A stretch of 57,315 bases of DNA from an uncultured Lachnospiraceae bacterium (GTDB lineage: Bacteria > Bacillota > Clostridia > Lachnospirales > Lachnospiraceae), in contig CAMJHQ010000020.1 of the NCBI GenBank assembly GCA_946405625.1, positions 1 through 57,315 on the forward strand, given 5' to 3'. How positions within the stretch are numbered: the stretch's first letter is position 1; each line of letters starts with the position of its first letter. The notes below the pieces were generated by a model. That model worked only from the letters and a program-made list of their open reading frames with translations. It had not been told where the DNA came from and did not search any database. This document shows positions 9,270 through 17,808 of this stretch, piece by piece. Position numbers and translations under genes: made by a program.

Positions 9270-9334
9270 AACACACCTCAAATCTGACCATATCAAAATT
9301 GCTAAAACTGGATATTTGAAAAATACCAATATTG

Positions 9335-9363
9335 ATTATAATATGTTTTATCGTATATATCAA
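9335..9363 (-). promoter_or_regulatory. Promoter of pdxR
   Basis: On the minus strand TTGATA (9363-9358) and TATAAT (9340-9335) are separated by 17 nt, predicting a start near 9328. The -35 box touches the first unit of the direct repeat, which fits autorepression. Confidence 0.65.
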
Positions 9364-9409
9364 TTGTTGAAGATAAGAATGATTGACATTGTTGAGAATA
9401 AGAAAGATT
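9363..9409. promoter_or_regulatory. Direct repeat between pdxR and pdxK, candidate PdxR operator
   Basis: Two 22-bp units start at 9363 and 9388 (25-bp spacing) and match at 19 of 22 positions, each beginning ATTGTTGA and ending GATT. The repeat overlaps a TTGACA at 9383-9388 that has no good -10 at 17 nt (GATTTT), as expected for an activator-dependent pdxK promoter. MocR regulators are known to bind direct repeats; assignment here is inferred. Confidence 0.6.
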
Positions 9410-9474
9410 TTAAGAAAAATGCCACAGAGTCTGCCCATTATGGTAAATATGTGGTTTTGAGGAGGAATTAAATT

Positions 9475-10317
9475 ATGAAGAATATACTTACAATTCAGGA
9501 TATTTCATGTTTCGGAAAATGTTCGCTTACAATTGCGCTTCCGATCATATCTGCTATGGGAGTTGAGACGGTTATACTTCCCACGGCGGTGCTGTCTACT
9601 CACACAATGTTTAAGAACTTCACGGTGAAGGATCTTACAGATCAGCTTATTCCGATTACGGACCACTGGAAGAGTGAAGGCATCAGGTTCGACGCTATAT
9701 ATACAGGCTATCTCGGATCTGCCGAAGAGATAGAGATTGCAAAGAGAATTTTTGATGAGTTCGGTGGCGATGATACAATGATATTTATCGATCCGGTTAT
9801 GGCCGATAACGGAAAACTGTATCCTGCATTTGATATGGAATATGCAAAGCTTAATGCAGGTCTTTGCGGTAAGGCTGATATCATAGTTCCGAATCTTACA
9901 GAAGCCTGCTTTATGACTGATACAGAATACAGAGAGGATTATGATCGGGCTTATATCGATGAACTGCTTGAAAAGCTTGCGGCGCTTGGTGCAAAGAAGG
10001 TTATTCTTACAGGCATAGCGTTTAGTGAAGGAAAGACAGGAGTTTATGGCCTTGATACGGTAACGGGCGAAAAGATAGTTTATGAGAATAATAGGATTGA
10101 TGCAGCATACCATGGAACCGGAGATCTCTTTTCAAGTGTATCTGTAGGAGCACTCGTTCAGGGGGTAAGTCTTACGGATGCCTTCAAGCTGGCGGCTGAT
10201 TATACAGCAAGAACTATTGAAGAAACAGTAAAGAATCCTGATAAGCCATGGTATGGCGTTGATTTTGAAACAACTATACCGGAACTTGTTGCAGGTATCG
10301 GAAAGCTTGTTAAATAA
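9475..10317 (+). CDS. pdxK: Pyridoxal/pyridoxine kinase, PfkB/ribokinase superfamily
   Basis: The 280-residue protein begins with ILTIQDISCFGKCSLT, the PdxY/PdxK-type start with Gly and Ser near the substrate pocket. It contains FIDPVMADNG and IVPNLTEACFMTD, and ends with the catalytic anion-hole block AAYHGTGDLFSS, where the Asp is the catalytic base. It phosphorylates B6 vitamers to PLP or PNP for salvage in the cytoplasm. Perfect AGGAGG spacing supports ATG 9475. It is divergent from pdxR and followed by its own terminator, so it is monocistronic. Some PdxY-like kinases also accept hydroxymethylpyrimidine, so activity on a thiamin precursor cannot be excluded. Confidence 0.88.
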   Translation: MKNILTIQDISCFGKCSLTIALPIISAMGVETVILPTAVLSTHTMFKNFTVKDLTDQLIPITDHWKSEGIRFDAIYTGYLGSAEEIEIAKRIFDEFGGDDTMIFIDPVMADNGKLYPAFDMEYAKLNAGLCGKADIIVPNLTEACFMTDTEYREDYDRAYIDELLEKLAALGAKKVILTGIAFSEGKTGVYGLDTVTGEKIVYENNRIDAAYHGTGDLFSSVSVGALVQGVSLTDAFKLAADYTARTIEETVKNPDKPWYGVDFETTIPELVAGIGKLVK

Positions 10318-10346
10318 GATGCTTATCACATGAATAATATAAGACA

Positions 10347-10375
10347 CGGGCAGAGACAGACTCTGCCCGATTTTT
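10347..10375 (+). terminator. Intrinsic terminator of pdxK
   Basis: A 9-bp stem CGGGCAGAG/CTCTGCCCG with a 5-nt loop is followed by ATTTTT, 30 bases after the pdxK stop. Confidence 0.9.
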
Positions 10376-10377
10376 CG

Positions 10378-10406
10378 TTGAATCGGTATAATTAATAAGG
10401 TATAAT
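10378..10406 (+). promoter_or_regulatory. Promoter of the serine acetyltransferase operon
   Basis: TTGAAT and TATAAT are separated by 17 nt, immediately after the pdxK terminator and 51 bases before the next start codon. Confidence 0.7.
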
Positions 10407-10456
10407 GATATAACATGTAACAAGCGTATATATGTATTTTTTGGAAGGAAAAAACA

Positions 10457-11404
10457 TTGAATAAGATTTCTAAAAATATAGCGTCTATAGTTAATTCTAT
10501 AGCCAGTGATTATGACAATATGAGACCGATTGATAAGACGGATCTCTTCAGTCAGCCTGACAGCGATAAGATAGATGATATTATCGGAAAGCTTCTCAGG
10601 ATTGCATTTCCGGGATACTATGTCGATAAGGATTATAAGATTTATAATATCAAGACAACTATCGCTGCTGTAATAGAGGATGTGACTTATAATCTGAATA
10701 AGCAGATAGCACTTGCACTCAGATATGATAAGGCTCTGGAGTCTAAGCCTCAGGAAGAGCTGGATGAGATTTCAGAGGATAAGACTGTAAAGTTTATGCA
10801 GCTTATTCCGACGGTTCGTGAATATCTCGATACTGATATAGAGGCACTTTACGTCGGAGATCCGGCAGCAGAGAGTAAGGAAGCTATCATTATGTGCTAT
10901 CCGGGCCTTTATGCTATAGCGGTACAGAGATTTGCACATGTTTTATATCAGCTTGAGGTTCCTATGATCCCTCGAATGATGACAGAACATGCACATAGCA
11001 TTACCGGTATCGACATCAATCCGGGTGCTACAATCGGAAGATATTTCTTCATAGATCACGGAACGGGAATCGTTATCGGTGAAACAACCGAGATCGGTGA
11101 ACATGTTAAAATCTATCAGGGCGTTACACTGGGAGCTCTTTCAACCAGAGCAGGGCGCGGACTCGTTGACAAGAAACGTCACCCGACTATTGAGGATAAT
11201 GTGACAATCTATTCGGGTGCTTCAATACTCGGAGGAAACACTGTTATCGGACATGATTCGGTAATAGGCGGAAATGTATTCCTGACGAAGAGTATTCCTG
11301 CAAATACCAAGGTTAATGTACAGAGTCAGGAGCTCAGATTTGACGGTGAGAAAGTCAATAAGGTTGGAACAGACGAAGACAGCGAATGGTTCTACGTGAT
11401 TTAG
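10457..11404 (+). CDS. epsC: Serine O-acetyltransferase, EpsC/SrpH type
   Basis: The 315-residue protein has an alpha-helical N-terminal region of ~150 residues and a C-terminal left-handed beta-helix of hexapeptide repeats (INPGATIG, IVIGETTEIGE, VTIYSGASILGG). Catalytic-type residues are present in EHAHSITGIDINPGATIG and IDHGTGIVIGE. It makes O-acetylserine from serine and acetyl-CoA, the precursor for cysteine synthase. The long N-terminal domain matches the EpsC-like subgroup rather than the ~230-270-residue short enzymes. The start is TTG at 10457, with GGAAGGA 7 nt upstream. No cysK lies nearby; the next gene is a Cys-rich protein 12 nt downstream, probably cotranscribed. Confidence 0.88.
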   Translation: MNKISKNIASIVNSIASDYDNMRPIDKTDLFSQPDSDKIDDIIGKLLRIAFPGYYVDKDYKIYNIKTTIAAVIEDVTYNLNKQIALALRYDKALESKPQEELDEISEDKTVKFMQLIPTVREYLDTDIEALYVGDPAAESKEAIIMCYPGLYAIAVQRFAHVLYQLEVPMIPRMMTEHAHSITGIDINPGATIGRYFFIDHGTGIVIGETTEIGEHVKIYQGVTLGALSTRAGRGLVDKKRHPTIEDNVTIYSGASILGGNTVIGHDSVIGGNVFLTKSIPANTKVNVQSQELRFDGEKVNKVGTDEDSEWFYVI

Positions 11405-11416
11405 AAAGGATAGATA

Positions 11417-12142
11417 ATGGCTGAACAATTATATACAATTCCGGTAAATGATGCTTTCAGTACAGATTGCGAATGTCCTCTCTGCCTTATGCAGAGAGAC
11501 CTCGAGAAGAGTGCTATTGAATTCACCATGGGACCAAGTTATATGGAGGATGATAACAGGGAGATTACCGATAAGCTTGGATTCTGCAGCAGGCATATGG
11601 AGATAATGTATAAGAATAAGAACAAGCTTGGACTTGCTCTTATGCTGAAGACTCATACCGATAAAACAATAAGAGAAATGAAGGCTATAGCTGATGGAGC
11701 GAAGCCAAAGGCATCAGGACTTTTTTCAAAGAAGACAGATACACCTGCTATGATCGAATACATTAATAAGCTGGAATCAACATGCTTTGTCTGCGGAAGA
11801 ATAACTCCGGTTTTTGACAGATATATCGATACAATCTTTCATATGTGGAAGAAAGATAAAGATTTTATCGAGAAGTTTAAAAGCTGTAAAGGTTTTTGCA
11901 CAAAACATTATGGTGTGCTTTATTCTACAGGTGCAGAAAAACTGAATCAGACACAGTATGATGAATTTCTTGTTGTACTCAATAAGGTATATTTTGAAGG
12001 AATGGACAGAGTGAACCGTGATATGTCATGGTTTATCGATAAGCATGATTACAGAAATAAGGAAGCTGACTGGGGATCGTCAAGAGACAGTCTGCAGAGA
12101 GCTCTTGTAAAGGTCGGAAGTACTATAGTAGAAGAGGGATAG
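11417..12142 (+). CDS. DUF6062-like cysteine-rich cytoplasmic protein
   Basis: The 241-residue protein has no signal peptide or membrane segment. It carries two similar Cys/His clusters: CECPLC with later CSRH (residues ~15-60), and CFVC with later CTKH (residues ~118-158). Together these suggest two metal-binding, probably zinc, sites arranged as an internal duplication. The pattern fits the uncharacterised DUF6062 group, whose function is unknown. It begins 12 nt after the epsC-like gene and shares its promoter, so a link with cysteine or sulfur metabolism is possible but unproven. Confidence 0.75.
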   Translation: MAEQLYTIPVNDAFSTDCECPLCLMQRDLEKSAIEFTMGPSYMEDDNREITDKLGFCSRHMEIMYKNKNKLGLALMLKTHTDKTIREMKAIADGAKPKASGLFSKKTDTPAMIEYINKLESTCFVCGRITPVFDRYIDTIFHMWKKDKDFIEKFKSCKGFCTKHYGVLYSTGAEKLNQTQYDEFLVVLNKVYFEGMDRVNRDMSWFIDKHDYRNKEADWGSSRDSLQRALVKVGSTIVEEG

Positions 12143-12247
12143 CCGTCAGCTGATATTTGGGCAGGATGTTATTTTTATAAAAAATAATATAATTGATACA
12201 TTTCGGATACAATAATACTTTATATTGATAATCGGAAATTGTAATAT

Positions 12248-12274
12248 AGCCGTACGATATTGTACGGCTTTTTT
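12248..12274 (+). terminator. Intrinsic terminator or attenuator directly before the lipoprotein gene
   Basis: An 8-bp stem AGCCGTAC/GTACGGCT and a run of T end only 18 nt before the next ATG. It can end the epsC operon, but any transcript of the lipoprotein gene starting upstream must also cross it. Confidence 0.8.
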
Positions 12275-12291
12275 AAAAGGTGGAAGGCATT

Positions 12292-13920
12292 ATGTATAAA
12301 AAAGTATTTAGTAAAAAAGCAAAATATAAAGCAGTATCCGTCTTACTTGCGTCAATGATGCTCCTTGCAGGCTGTGGTAAGGATAATGATTATTCTATAT
12401 CTGATTATCAGAATGGCGAAGAGAATACTGCAGCAGGAACATCAGATGAGGGGCTGACCGGAGAAGACGACTCGGAGGCCAATGTTGAAGCGGTTCCGGT
12501 TCAAACAGGCAGTGCAGCTGAAAAGCTCGGAAGCATGCCCCTGAAATATGAAAATGATTTTATGATAGGTGGTAATGCGGCAAATATAAATGTTGAAACA
12601 AATGTATGGCCGGGTGATGAAGAAGGTAAGCTGCCGTCGTATAAAGTGAAGGGTATTCGTGAAGAGGACGTTAATGAGGAAGAGATAGTGAAGAATCTTT
12701 TCGGTGAATCCGGAAAGAAGATTGAAGGATCTCTCAATACAGAAATGGGTGATTCCGTTCATCTTATAAGTTCATATTTCAATTTGCTTTATGCATATAC
12801 GGGCAAGTATCCGGATGAAACAAGCGAATGCAAGGCGCAAGTAGATGAGGAGGATTATTATATCCATGCTTATGAAGGTATGTATAATAATATCGAATAT
12901 CAGCTGCTTATTTCATATAACAGGATTAAAAGGTGCGAAAGTATAGCATTGTTTCCTCGGAATCTGGCGGAGCTGTCCGGTAATTCGGAATTGAATCGAA
13001 TGGGATATTATTTTCCGATTAGTGGATTCTGGGGATTTGGCATGAGTGAAGAAGAAGTTGAAAAAGCCGAAGCATCAGATGTTGATAAATTACTGAGTGA
13101 AAAAACCAACAAGTGTACATTATCGGACGAGGCTTTGAAGGATAATGTATATAAGATGTTTCAGGATAATCTCGGTATCAGCTTTATTGACAGTACTATA
13201 ACTTTTAATGACTCCAGTTTATCAGTTATGGGCGGTGCGGTTTATTATACCTCTTCAGGCAGCGATCCATCTTCGTCTGCTACTATTATGGAATATAATG
13301 AAAACGGTGAAATGGTTGAATTCTCAATGCCGGATGATATCAGAGTTGAATTGGTATATTGTCCGGAAAAAGTTGATGATCTGAATTCCGAAGCAGTTAA
13401 GTCGGGATATTTGGCCGACTTAAATTCGGGATATTTTGGGATGAGTATCGGATCTCCTTATACAGATAAAAATACTTTCAGATCGATTGCCGTGAATGCA
13501 CCTTATATGTATCGATTCCTCGAAGCACATCCGGATAAGATAGATATGATCAATTCCGGAAATATATGGGTTGATGACTCCGGCGTTATCGGATTTGATG
13601 TGACAATCTGCTATAATGCGGTAGAGAAGCTGGCTGATGATGTGTCATTGCTGAGCTTCGAAAATGCTATGCAGTCATTTGAGGAGCAGGTCAGTCAGAA
13701 TATGGATGTAACTCAGCTGGGATTTACCAGGAATGATACAAAAGGAAAGATATATTTCAAGCAGGTTGATCTGATCAGTTATATGCTTCCTTCGCCGGAT
13801 AACAATAATGAATATACATTTATTCCGGTATGGGCAATTAGTTCAATGAATTCGACATCAGTTCAGTCGATAACTTTGATAAATGCAATGGACGGAAGTC
13901 TGGTAGATATTTTATATTAA
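12292..13920 (+). CDS. Lipoprotein of unknown function
   Basis: The 542-residue protein has a Lys-rich N-terminus, a hydrophobic segment and the lipobox LLAGCGK, predicting a lipid-anchored extracytoplasmic protein. An acidic, Ser/Gly-rich linker (residues ~30-80) precedes a soluble region without recognised motifs. Aromatic and acidic residues are abundant, and the end reads LINAMDGSLVDILY. ATG 12292 is preferred to an in-frame GTG at 12280, because AAAGGTGG lies 8 nt before the ATG and overlaps the GTG. I do not recognise the family; a resemblance to Clostridial DUF6034-type lipoproteins is possible but not established. It is monocistronic and converges on the next operon at a shared terminator. 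Confidence 0.85.
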   Translation: MYKKVFSKKAKYKAVSVLLASMMLLAGCGKDNDYSISDYQNGEENTAAGTSDEGLTGEDDSEANVEAVPVQTGSAAEKLGSMPLKYENDFMIGGNAANINVETNVWPGDEEGKLPSYKVKGIREEDVNEEEIVKNLFGESGKKIEGSLNTEMGDSVHLISSYFNLLYAYTGKYPDETSECKAQVDEEDYYIHAYEGMYNNIEYQLLISYNRIKRCESIALFPRNLAELSGNSELNRMGYYFPISGFWGFGMSEEEVEKAEASDVDKLLSEKTNKCTLSDEALKDNVYKMFQDNLGISFIDSTITFNDSSLSVMGGAVYYTSSGSDPSSSATIMEYNENGEMVEFSMPDDIRVELVYCPEKVDDLNSEAVKSGYLADLNSGYFGMSIGSPYTDKNTFRSIAVNAPYMYRFLEAHPDKIDMINSGNIWVDDSGVIGFDVTICYNAVEKLADDVSLLSFENAMQSFEEQVSQNMDVTQLGFTRNDTKGKIYFKQVDLISYMLPSPDNNNEYTFIPVWAISSMNSTSVQSITLINAMDGSLVDILY

Positions 13921-13927
13921 TTTAATC

Positions 13928-13972
13928 AAAAAAATGTCGAAAGCACGGTTGATCGAGCTTTCGACATTTTTA
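13928..13972. terminator. Bidirectional terminator between convergent genes
   Basis: A 15-bp stem (13930-13944 with 13957-13971) is flanked by an A-run on the left and a T-run on the right. It can stop the lipoprotein transcript on the plus strand and the sensor operon on the minus strand. It overlaps the stop codon of the minus-strand gene. Confidence 0.88.
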
Positions 13973-14497
13973 TTTGAAGTTTATCTTTTTTTCATCAAGT
14001 ATAGTTCCGCCTTCTGTTATATAGAAGACTTTGATATCATTTCCGGTATACTTTGTAAAGGTTACTTTCCAGAAAATGGCTGCATATGTTTGGAAGGTCG
14101 TGTCTAAGGCTTTATAAGGTTCGGCATTCCAGGAATACCATTTCTGATAATCTGAATGGATTCCGTAATCATAGGATGAGACGATTTCATATTCGCTCAT
14201 GGAGCATTCTCTCATATCAGCTTGGGTAATCTCACTTTCCCAATTACCGTAAATGAGGCTTACACGTTGTTCTTCGGAAAGCTGTCTTGAAGCGTTTCGA
14301 ACAATGGCTTCGGAAGGACCTGAATAATAAGGTGTCGGAACAGCTGTTGTGATACCTATTGTTTCGGAGGCCTTTTTCTCCAGCAGATAGCCGGGCAGTA
14401 TAAGAGATGCGGCTATAGCTGAACCGGTAAAAAGGAGAAATATAAAGCTTATCAGAAAATTCTTTATTCGGTTTTTCTTAGTTTTTCTTGTCATCAT
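13970..14497 (-). CDS. Small membrane-anchored protein of the two-component operon
   Basis: The 175-residue protein has a basic N-terminus (RKTKKNRIKN), one hydrophobic helix (residues ~13-35) and a ~135-residue extracytoplasmic region rich in Tyr and Trp. No lipobox is present. It overlaps the end of the histidine kinase gene by 20 bp, so the two are translationally coupled. It may modulate or sense for the kinase, or be a secreted effector of the same pathway; no family is recognised. The first two codons are both ATG (14497 and 14494), and GGTGAAAG favours the second slightly. Confidence 0.75.
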   Translation of the reverse strand: MMTRKTKKNRIKNFLISFIFLLFTGSAIAASLILPGYLLEKKASETIGITTAVPTPYYSGPSEAIVRNASRQLSEEQRVSLIYGNWESEITQADMRECSMSEYEIVSSYDYGIHSDYQKWYSWNAEPYKALDTTFQTYAAIFWKVTFTKYTGNDIKVFYITEGGTILDEKKINFK

Positions 14498-15941
14498 CTT
14501 TCACCAAATTGAATTTAACTGTCATAGTTGTACCCTCTCCGAGAGTACTTTCAATATCAAGTACTGCGTTGTGTCTTTCGAGAATGACGGAAACAAGTGA
14601 CATTCCGAGACCGGCTCCTCCGGCTTCTCTGGTTCTTGACTTATCTACCATGAAGAATTCATCGAATATTTTTTTCTTATCTTCTTCTGAAATACCGATA
14701 CCGTGATCTTTGACCGAAAATGAATATTCATCATTTTCTGATATCCGTCCCGTGAATTCGACGATATCTCCGGCTTTGGAAGCTTTACGGGCATTATCGA
14801 TAAGGTTGATAAAGACAGATTTCAGAAGATCCGGATCACCGCTTATTATTCCGGGTTCAATATCGGATTTAAGTGTTTCACCTGAATTTTCAACCATAGG
14901 CGTCATACTGGTAACGATGCTCTCGCCGAGAGAAACTGTTGGGATATCTCTTGCATCGATAGGATGATCCTTAAGATAGAGAAGATCGAAAAGCTTCATT
15001 GACATGGATTCAAGTCTTTTTCCTTCTGAAAAAATATAATTAAGTGCAGTCTGCTGTTCTTCTTTTGAAAGATCCAGAGATCTCATTGTATCGGCATATC
15101 CAATGATACTGGTCATAGGAGTTTTAATCTCATGTGTAAAATCCGCAACGAATTGTTCACGGCGGTGTATCATATCATTTAATTCTTCAACGTGGGATTC
15201 AACCGAATCTGCCATGGAGTTGAAGCGTTCAGACAGATTTCCTACTTCATCCGAAGTTTTAACTTTGGATCTTGCAGAATAATGACCGTTTGCAAAATCA
15301 TCGGTTATAATACTCAACTGTTCAAGAGGGCGAGTCATAAGACGGCTGATTATATAGAGAAGAAGAGATGATGCGGAAAGGATTATGATAGTAATACGTC
15401 TGTAATCGGTAATGCTCACATCAAGAAGAACCTGAAGATCGGTTATATCTCTGCGTGTAACAATATTAAGATTGTTTTCACCGATTACGGAAAGAGAAGT
15501 TACATATAGATAAACATGATCCTTTTCACGTGATATTGAATAGTTTTTGCGGTTATCTTCTTTGAAGTCAAAGAGTTCTTCACTGAGTAAAGGTGTTTTG
15601 GTATCAATAGCAGCATCACTTACAAAAAAATACATATCTGCATAACGAATGAGAAGTGCCTCTTCTTCGGAAATCATTCCGCTGAAAACTTCATCACCGA
15701 TTTCGTGCAGATTATATCTGACATAGGAATCGATAGAAGAACTCTTCATATTATTGTTAATGACATCAAGAAGTGAATATTCGATTGATGATTGGACAAG
15801 ATTGTTTTCGGTTACAGCGGATTTGATTGCAGAATCCAGGGTGAGATCGTATGTTCTCTGCATCAAAATATAGCCTACTATCATAAGAGTAAGCGAGAGA
15901 ACAAAAATATTAACGATTATAACCTTGTATCGAAATTTCAT
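14478..15941 (-). CDS. Sensor histidine kinase with HAMP domain
   Basis: The 487-residue protein has an N-terminal membrane helix (residues ~6-28), an extracytoplasmic sensor of ~140 residues with no recognised fold, a second helix (~180-200), HAMP (~200-255) and HisKA with ADFTHEIKTPMTSIIGY (phosphoacceptor His near residue 270). A HATPase_c domain follows with N-box FINLIDNARKA and G-boxes KDHGIGISEEDK and GGAGLGMSLV. It would phosphorylate the response regulator encoded just upstream. AGGA lies 8 nt before the ATG. The operon is divergent from an ABC/efflux gene set, its likely target. Confidence 0.92.
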   Translation of the reverse strand: MKFRYKVIIVNIFVLSLTLMIVGYILMQRTYDLTLDSAIKSAVTENNLVQSSIEYSLLDVINNNMKSSSIDSYVRYNLHEIGDEVFSGMISEEEALLIRYADMYFFVSDAAIDTKTPLLSEELFDFKEDNRKNYSISREKDHVYLYVTSLSVIGENNLNIVTRRDITDLQVLLDVSITDYRRITIIILSASSLLLYIISRLMTRPLEQLSIITDDFANGHYSARSKVKTSDEVGNLSERFNSMADSVESHVEELNDMIHRREQFVADFTHEIKTPMTSIIGYADTMRSLDLSKEEQQTALNYIFSEGKRLESMSMKLFDLLYLKDHPIDARDIPTVSLGESIVTSMTPMVENSGETLKSDIEPGIISGDPDLLKSVFINLIDNARKASKAGDIVEFTGRISENDEYSFSVKDHGIGISEEDKKKIFDEFFMVDKSRTREAGGAGLGMSLVSVILERHNAVLDIESTLGEGTTMTVKFNLVKDDDKKN

Positions 15942-15991
15942 GGAAAAAATCCTGCATTAAAAATTTATGGATGTCATAAAAATGTATAGTC

Positions 15992-16651
15992 TTACTCACT
16001 GTCAATAAGTCTGTAGCCGGTATTATATACTGATTTCAGACAGTCCTTCAGGCCAAGCTTCCTTCTGAGACGCTGAACATGCAGATCAAGAGTTCTGGTA
16101 TCAGCCATCCATTCTGTCTCCCAGACACTTTCATACAAACGTTCTCTGTAAAGAGTGATATTTATATTTCGTAAAAACATTACCAGAAGATCAAATTCTT
16201 TAGGCGTAAGTTCTACAGGGTTTCCGTCCATTGTTACCGTACGGTTCTGGATATCAGCACGGATGTTACGGAAAGAAAGTTCCTTGGATGCTTTGTTGTA
16301 ACGCCTGAGAACAATATTGATACGGGCAAGGAGCTCGACAATCTCAAAAGGCTTTACCAGATAATCTTCTGCACCGGATGTGAGTCCCTTCATTTTGTCA
16401 TCGAGAGATGATTTGGCGGTAATAAAAATTACCGGTATTCCCATAGGTCTTATAAATTCCATCAATTCATATCCGTTTATTTCCGGGAGCATGATATCAA
16501 GAAGAATAAGGTCAAATGTATGAGTCTCCAGTATATCAGCGGCTGATTTTCCATCATATAAAGCAGTGCAGCTGTATCCGGCCTTGGTAAGATTGAGTCT
16601 TATCAGATCAGATATTGCACGCTCGTCTTCAACAACAAGTATTTTAATCAT
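15992..16651 (-). CDS. OmpR/PhoB-family response regulator
   Basis: The 219-residue protein has a receiver domain (ILVVEDE start, phosphoacceptor Asp52 in LILLDIMLP, ITAK, Lys near 101 in YLVKPFE) and a C-terminal winged helix ending TLDLHVQRLRRKLG and GYRL. The start at 16651 is chosen because GAGG lies 8-9 nt upstream and the receiver domain begins at once; an in-frame start 69 nt earlier has no such support. It heads the regulator-kinase-membrane protein operon. A perfect 16-bp palindrome lies 22 nt upstream of the start. Confidence 0.93.
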   Translation of the reverse strand: MIKILVVEDERAISDLIRLNLTKAGYSCTALYDGKSAADILETHTFDLILLDIMLPEINGYELMEFIRPMGIPVIFITAKSSLDDKMKGLTSGAEDYLVKPFEIVELLARINIVLRRYNKASKELSFRNIRADIQNRTVTMDGNPVELTPKEFDLLVMFLRNINITLYRERLYESVWETEWMADTRTLDLHVQRLRRKLGLKDCLKSVYNTGYRLIDSE

Positions 16652-16672
16652 TTCTATATCCTCAAATATATA

Positions 16673-16688
16673 TCCGATCCGGATCGGA
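16673..16688. promoter_or_regulatory. Perfect 16-bp palindrome upstream of the response regulator
   Basis: TCCGATCC followed by its exact complement GGATCGGA lies in the divergent intergenic region, in the presumed leader of the regulator gene. Its GC content is much higher than that of the surroundings. It could be an operator for autoregulation or a small RNA hairpin. Confidence 0.45.
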
Positions 16689-16733
16689 ATAATTCTTTCA
16701 AACAGTAACAATATTATCATAAATTATGCTTTT

Positions 16734-16763
16734 TTGATACATTTTGATGATATCTTTTATAAC
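16734..16763 (+). promoter_or_regulatory. Candidate promoter of the ABC/membrane-fusion operon
   Basis: TTGATA and TATAAC are separated by 18 nt. The predicted start, about 16770, falls after the first possible ATG (16764), which favours ATG 16779 with a very short leader. Confidence 0.45.
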
Positions 16764-16778
16764 ATGAGAAAAATTAGT

Positions 16779-17798
16779 ATGAGAAAACTGAATAAATATA
16801 GGAAAGCCTTAGTGTTTATATCAATGGTTCTGGTTTTGTCGGGATGTGGAGCGAAAAAGGAGGACGCTCTTGTTCCGCCACCGGAGCCTCATTATGATGC
16901 TGTTCTGCCGACTACTACCATTGTGGAAAGAGGAGATGTTGAACCATCATATGAGTTGAAATTGGAACTCATGGATTATGCAAATATAAGATATAAGTAT
17001 TCATTGGCTCAGTATACCGAAATGAGTGAAACATATGAACTTGAGGTTGAGGATGTTTCGGTTAATGTCGGAGACATGGTTCATGAGGGCGATATCATGG
17101 TATCCTTCCATTCTGAAGTTCTGGATGAGAAGATAAGGGAAAATCTGAAGACTATAAATGAGGCGGCCCTGGAGATTGAGCATCTTAAAGTTCTTCAGAC
17201 TATCAATACTTATAAGGATTATTCTTATGATATTGAAAAGCTGGACAGAGATATAAATGCTGCAGCACTTCATATATCGGATGTCAGAGAGACATACAGA
17301 AAACTCGGTCTTGTTGCCCAGAAGGATGGAGTTGTTTCTTTTGTAAATACGATAGTTCAGAATGGATTTATAAAGCCGGATACCGACATTATTGAGGTTG
17401 TTTCAAGCGGAGGACTTTATATTGCACCTAAGGACATCGGTCACAACTTTAAACTCGGAGAGAAGTATACAGGCGCAACCATAGATAACGAATATACACT
17501 TGAGGTTGTTTCTGCACCGGAAGGAGCAAGTGAGGACAATGTTTACTTCAAGCCGGTAGGTGTTGACAATGTGATCGAGAAGAATATTACACTTGAACTA
17601 CAGCTTCCTATGCAGAAAGATGTCTGCTACGTAAATAAGCGGACAATAGTAGAGAAAGATGATCACTATTATGTATTCTTACTTAATGAAAAAGGAACGT
17701 GTAACGTAGTAGAAGTTAAGATTGGTGAATCATTCGGTGATAATGTAATTATAAAAGAAGGTTTGGAAGGCGGTGAAAATGCCGTTATTCAAGAGTAG
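16779..17798 (+). CDS. Membrane-fusion (HlyD/RND-adaptor type) lipoprotein
   Basis: The 339-residue protein starts with a Lys/Arg-rich signal and the lipobox VLSGCGAKK, so it is lipid-anchored outside the membrane. VSVNVGDMVHEGDIMVSFHS matches the first half of a biotinyl-lipoyl-like domain, followed by a short helical hairpin and the second half (LVAQKDGVVSFV...VQNGFIKP). A beta-barrel region and a C-terminal KIGESFGDNVIIKEGLEGGE block typical of such adaptors follow. It probably links the permease at 20056 to the cell exterior or envelope. The start is uncertain (16764 or 16779). Its stop lies 10 nt before the next GTG, so translation is coupled. Confidence 0.82.
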   Translation: MRKLNKYRKALVFISMVLVLSGCGAKKEDALVPPPEPHYDAVLPTTTIVERGDVEPSYELKLELMDYANIRYKYSLAQYTEMSETYELEVEDVSVNVGDMVHEGDIMVSFHSEVLDEKIRENLKTINEAALEIEHLKVLQTINTYKDYSYDIEKLDRDINAAALHISDVRETYRKLGLVAQKDGVVSFVNTIVQNGFIKPDTDIIEVVSSGGLYIAPKDIGHNFKLGEKYTGATIDNEYTLEVVSAPEGASEDNVYFKPVGVDNVIEKNITLELQLPMQKDVCYVNKRTIVEKDDHYYVFLLNEKGTCNVVEVKIGESFGDNVIIKEGLEGGENAVIQE

Positions 17799-17808
17799 GA
17801 GACAACCG

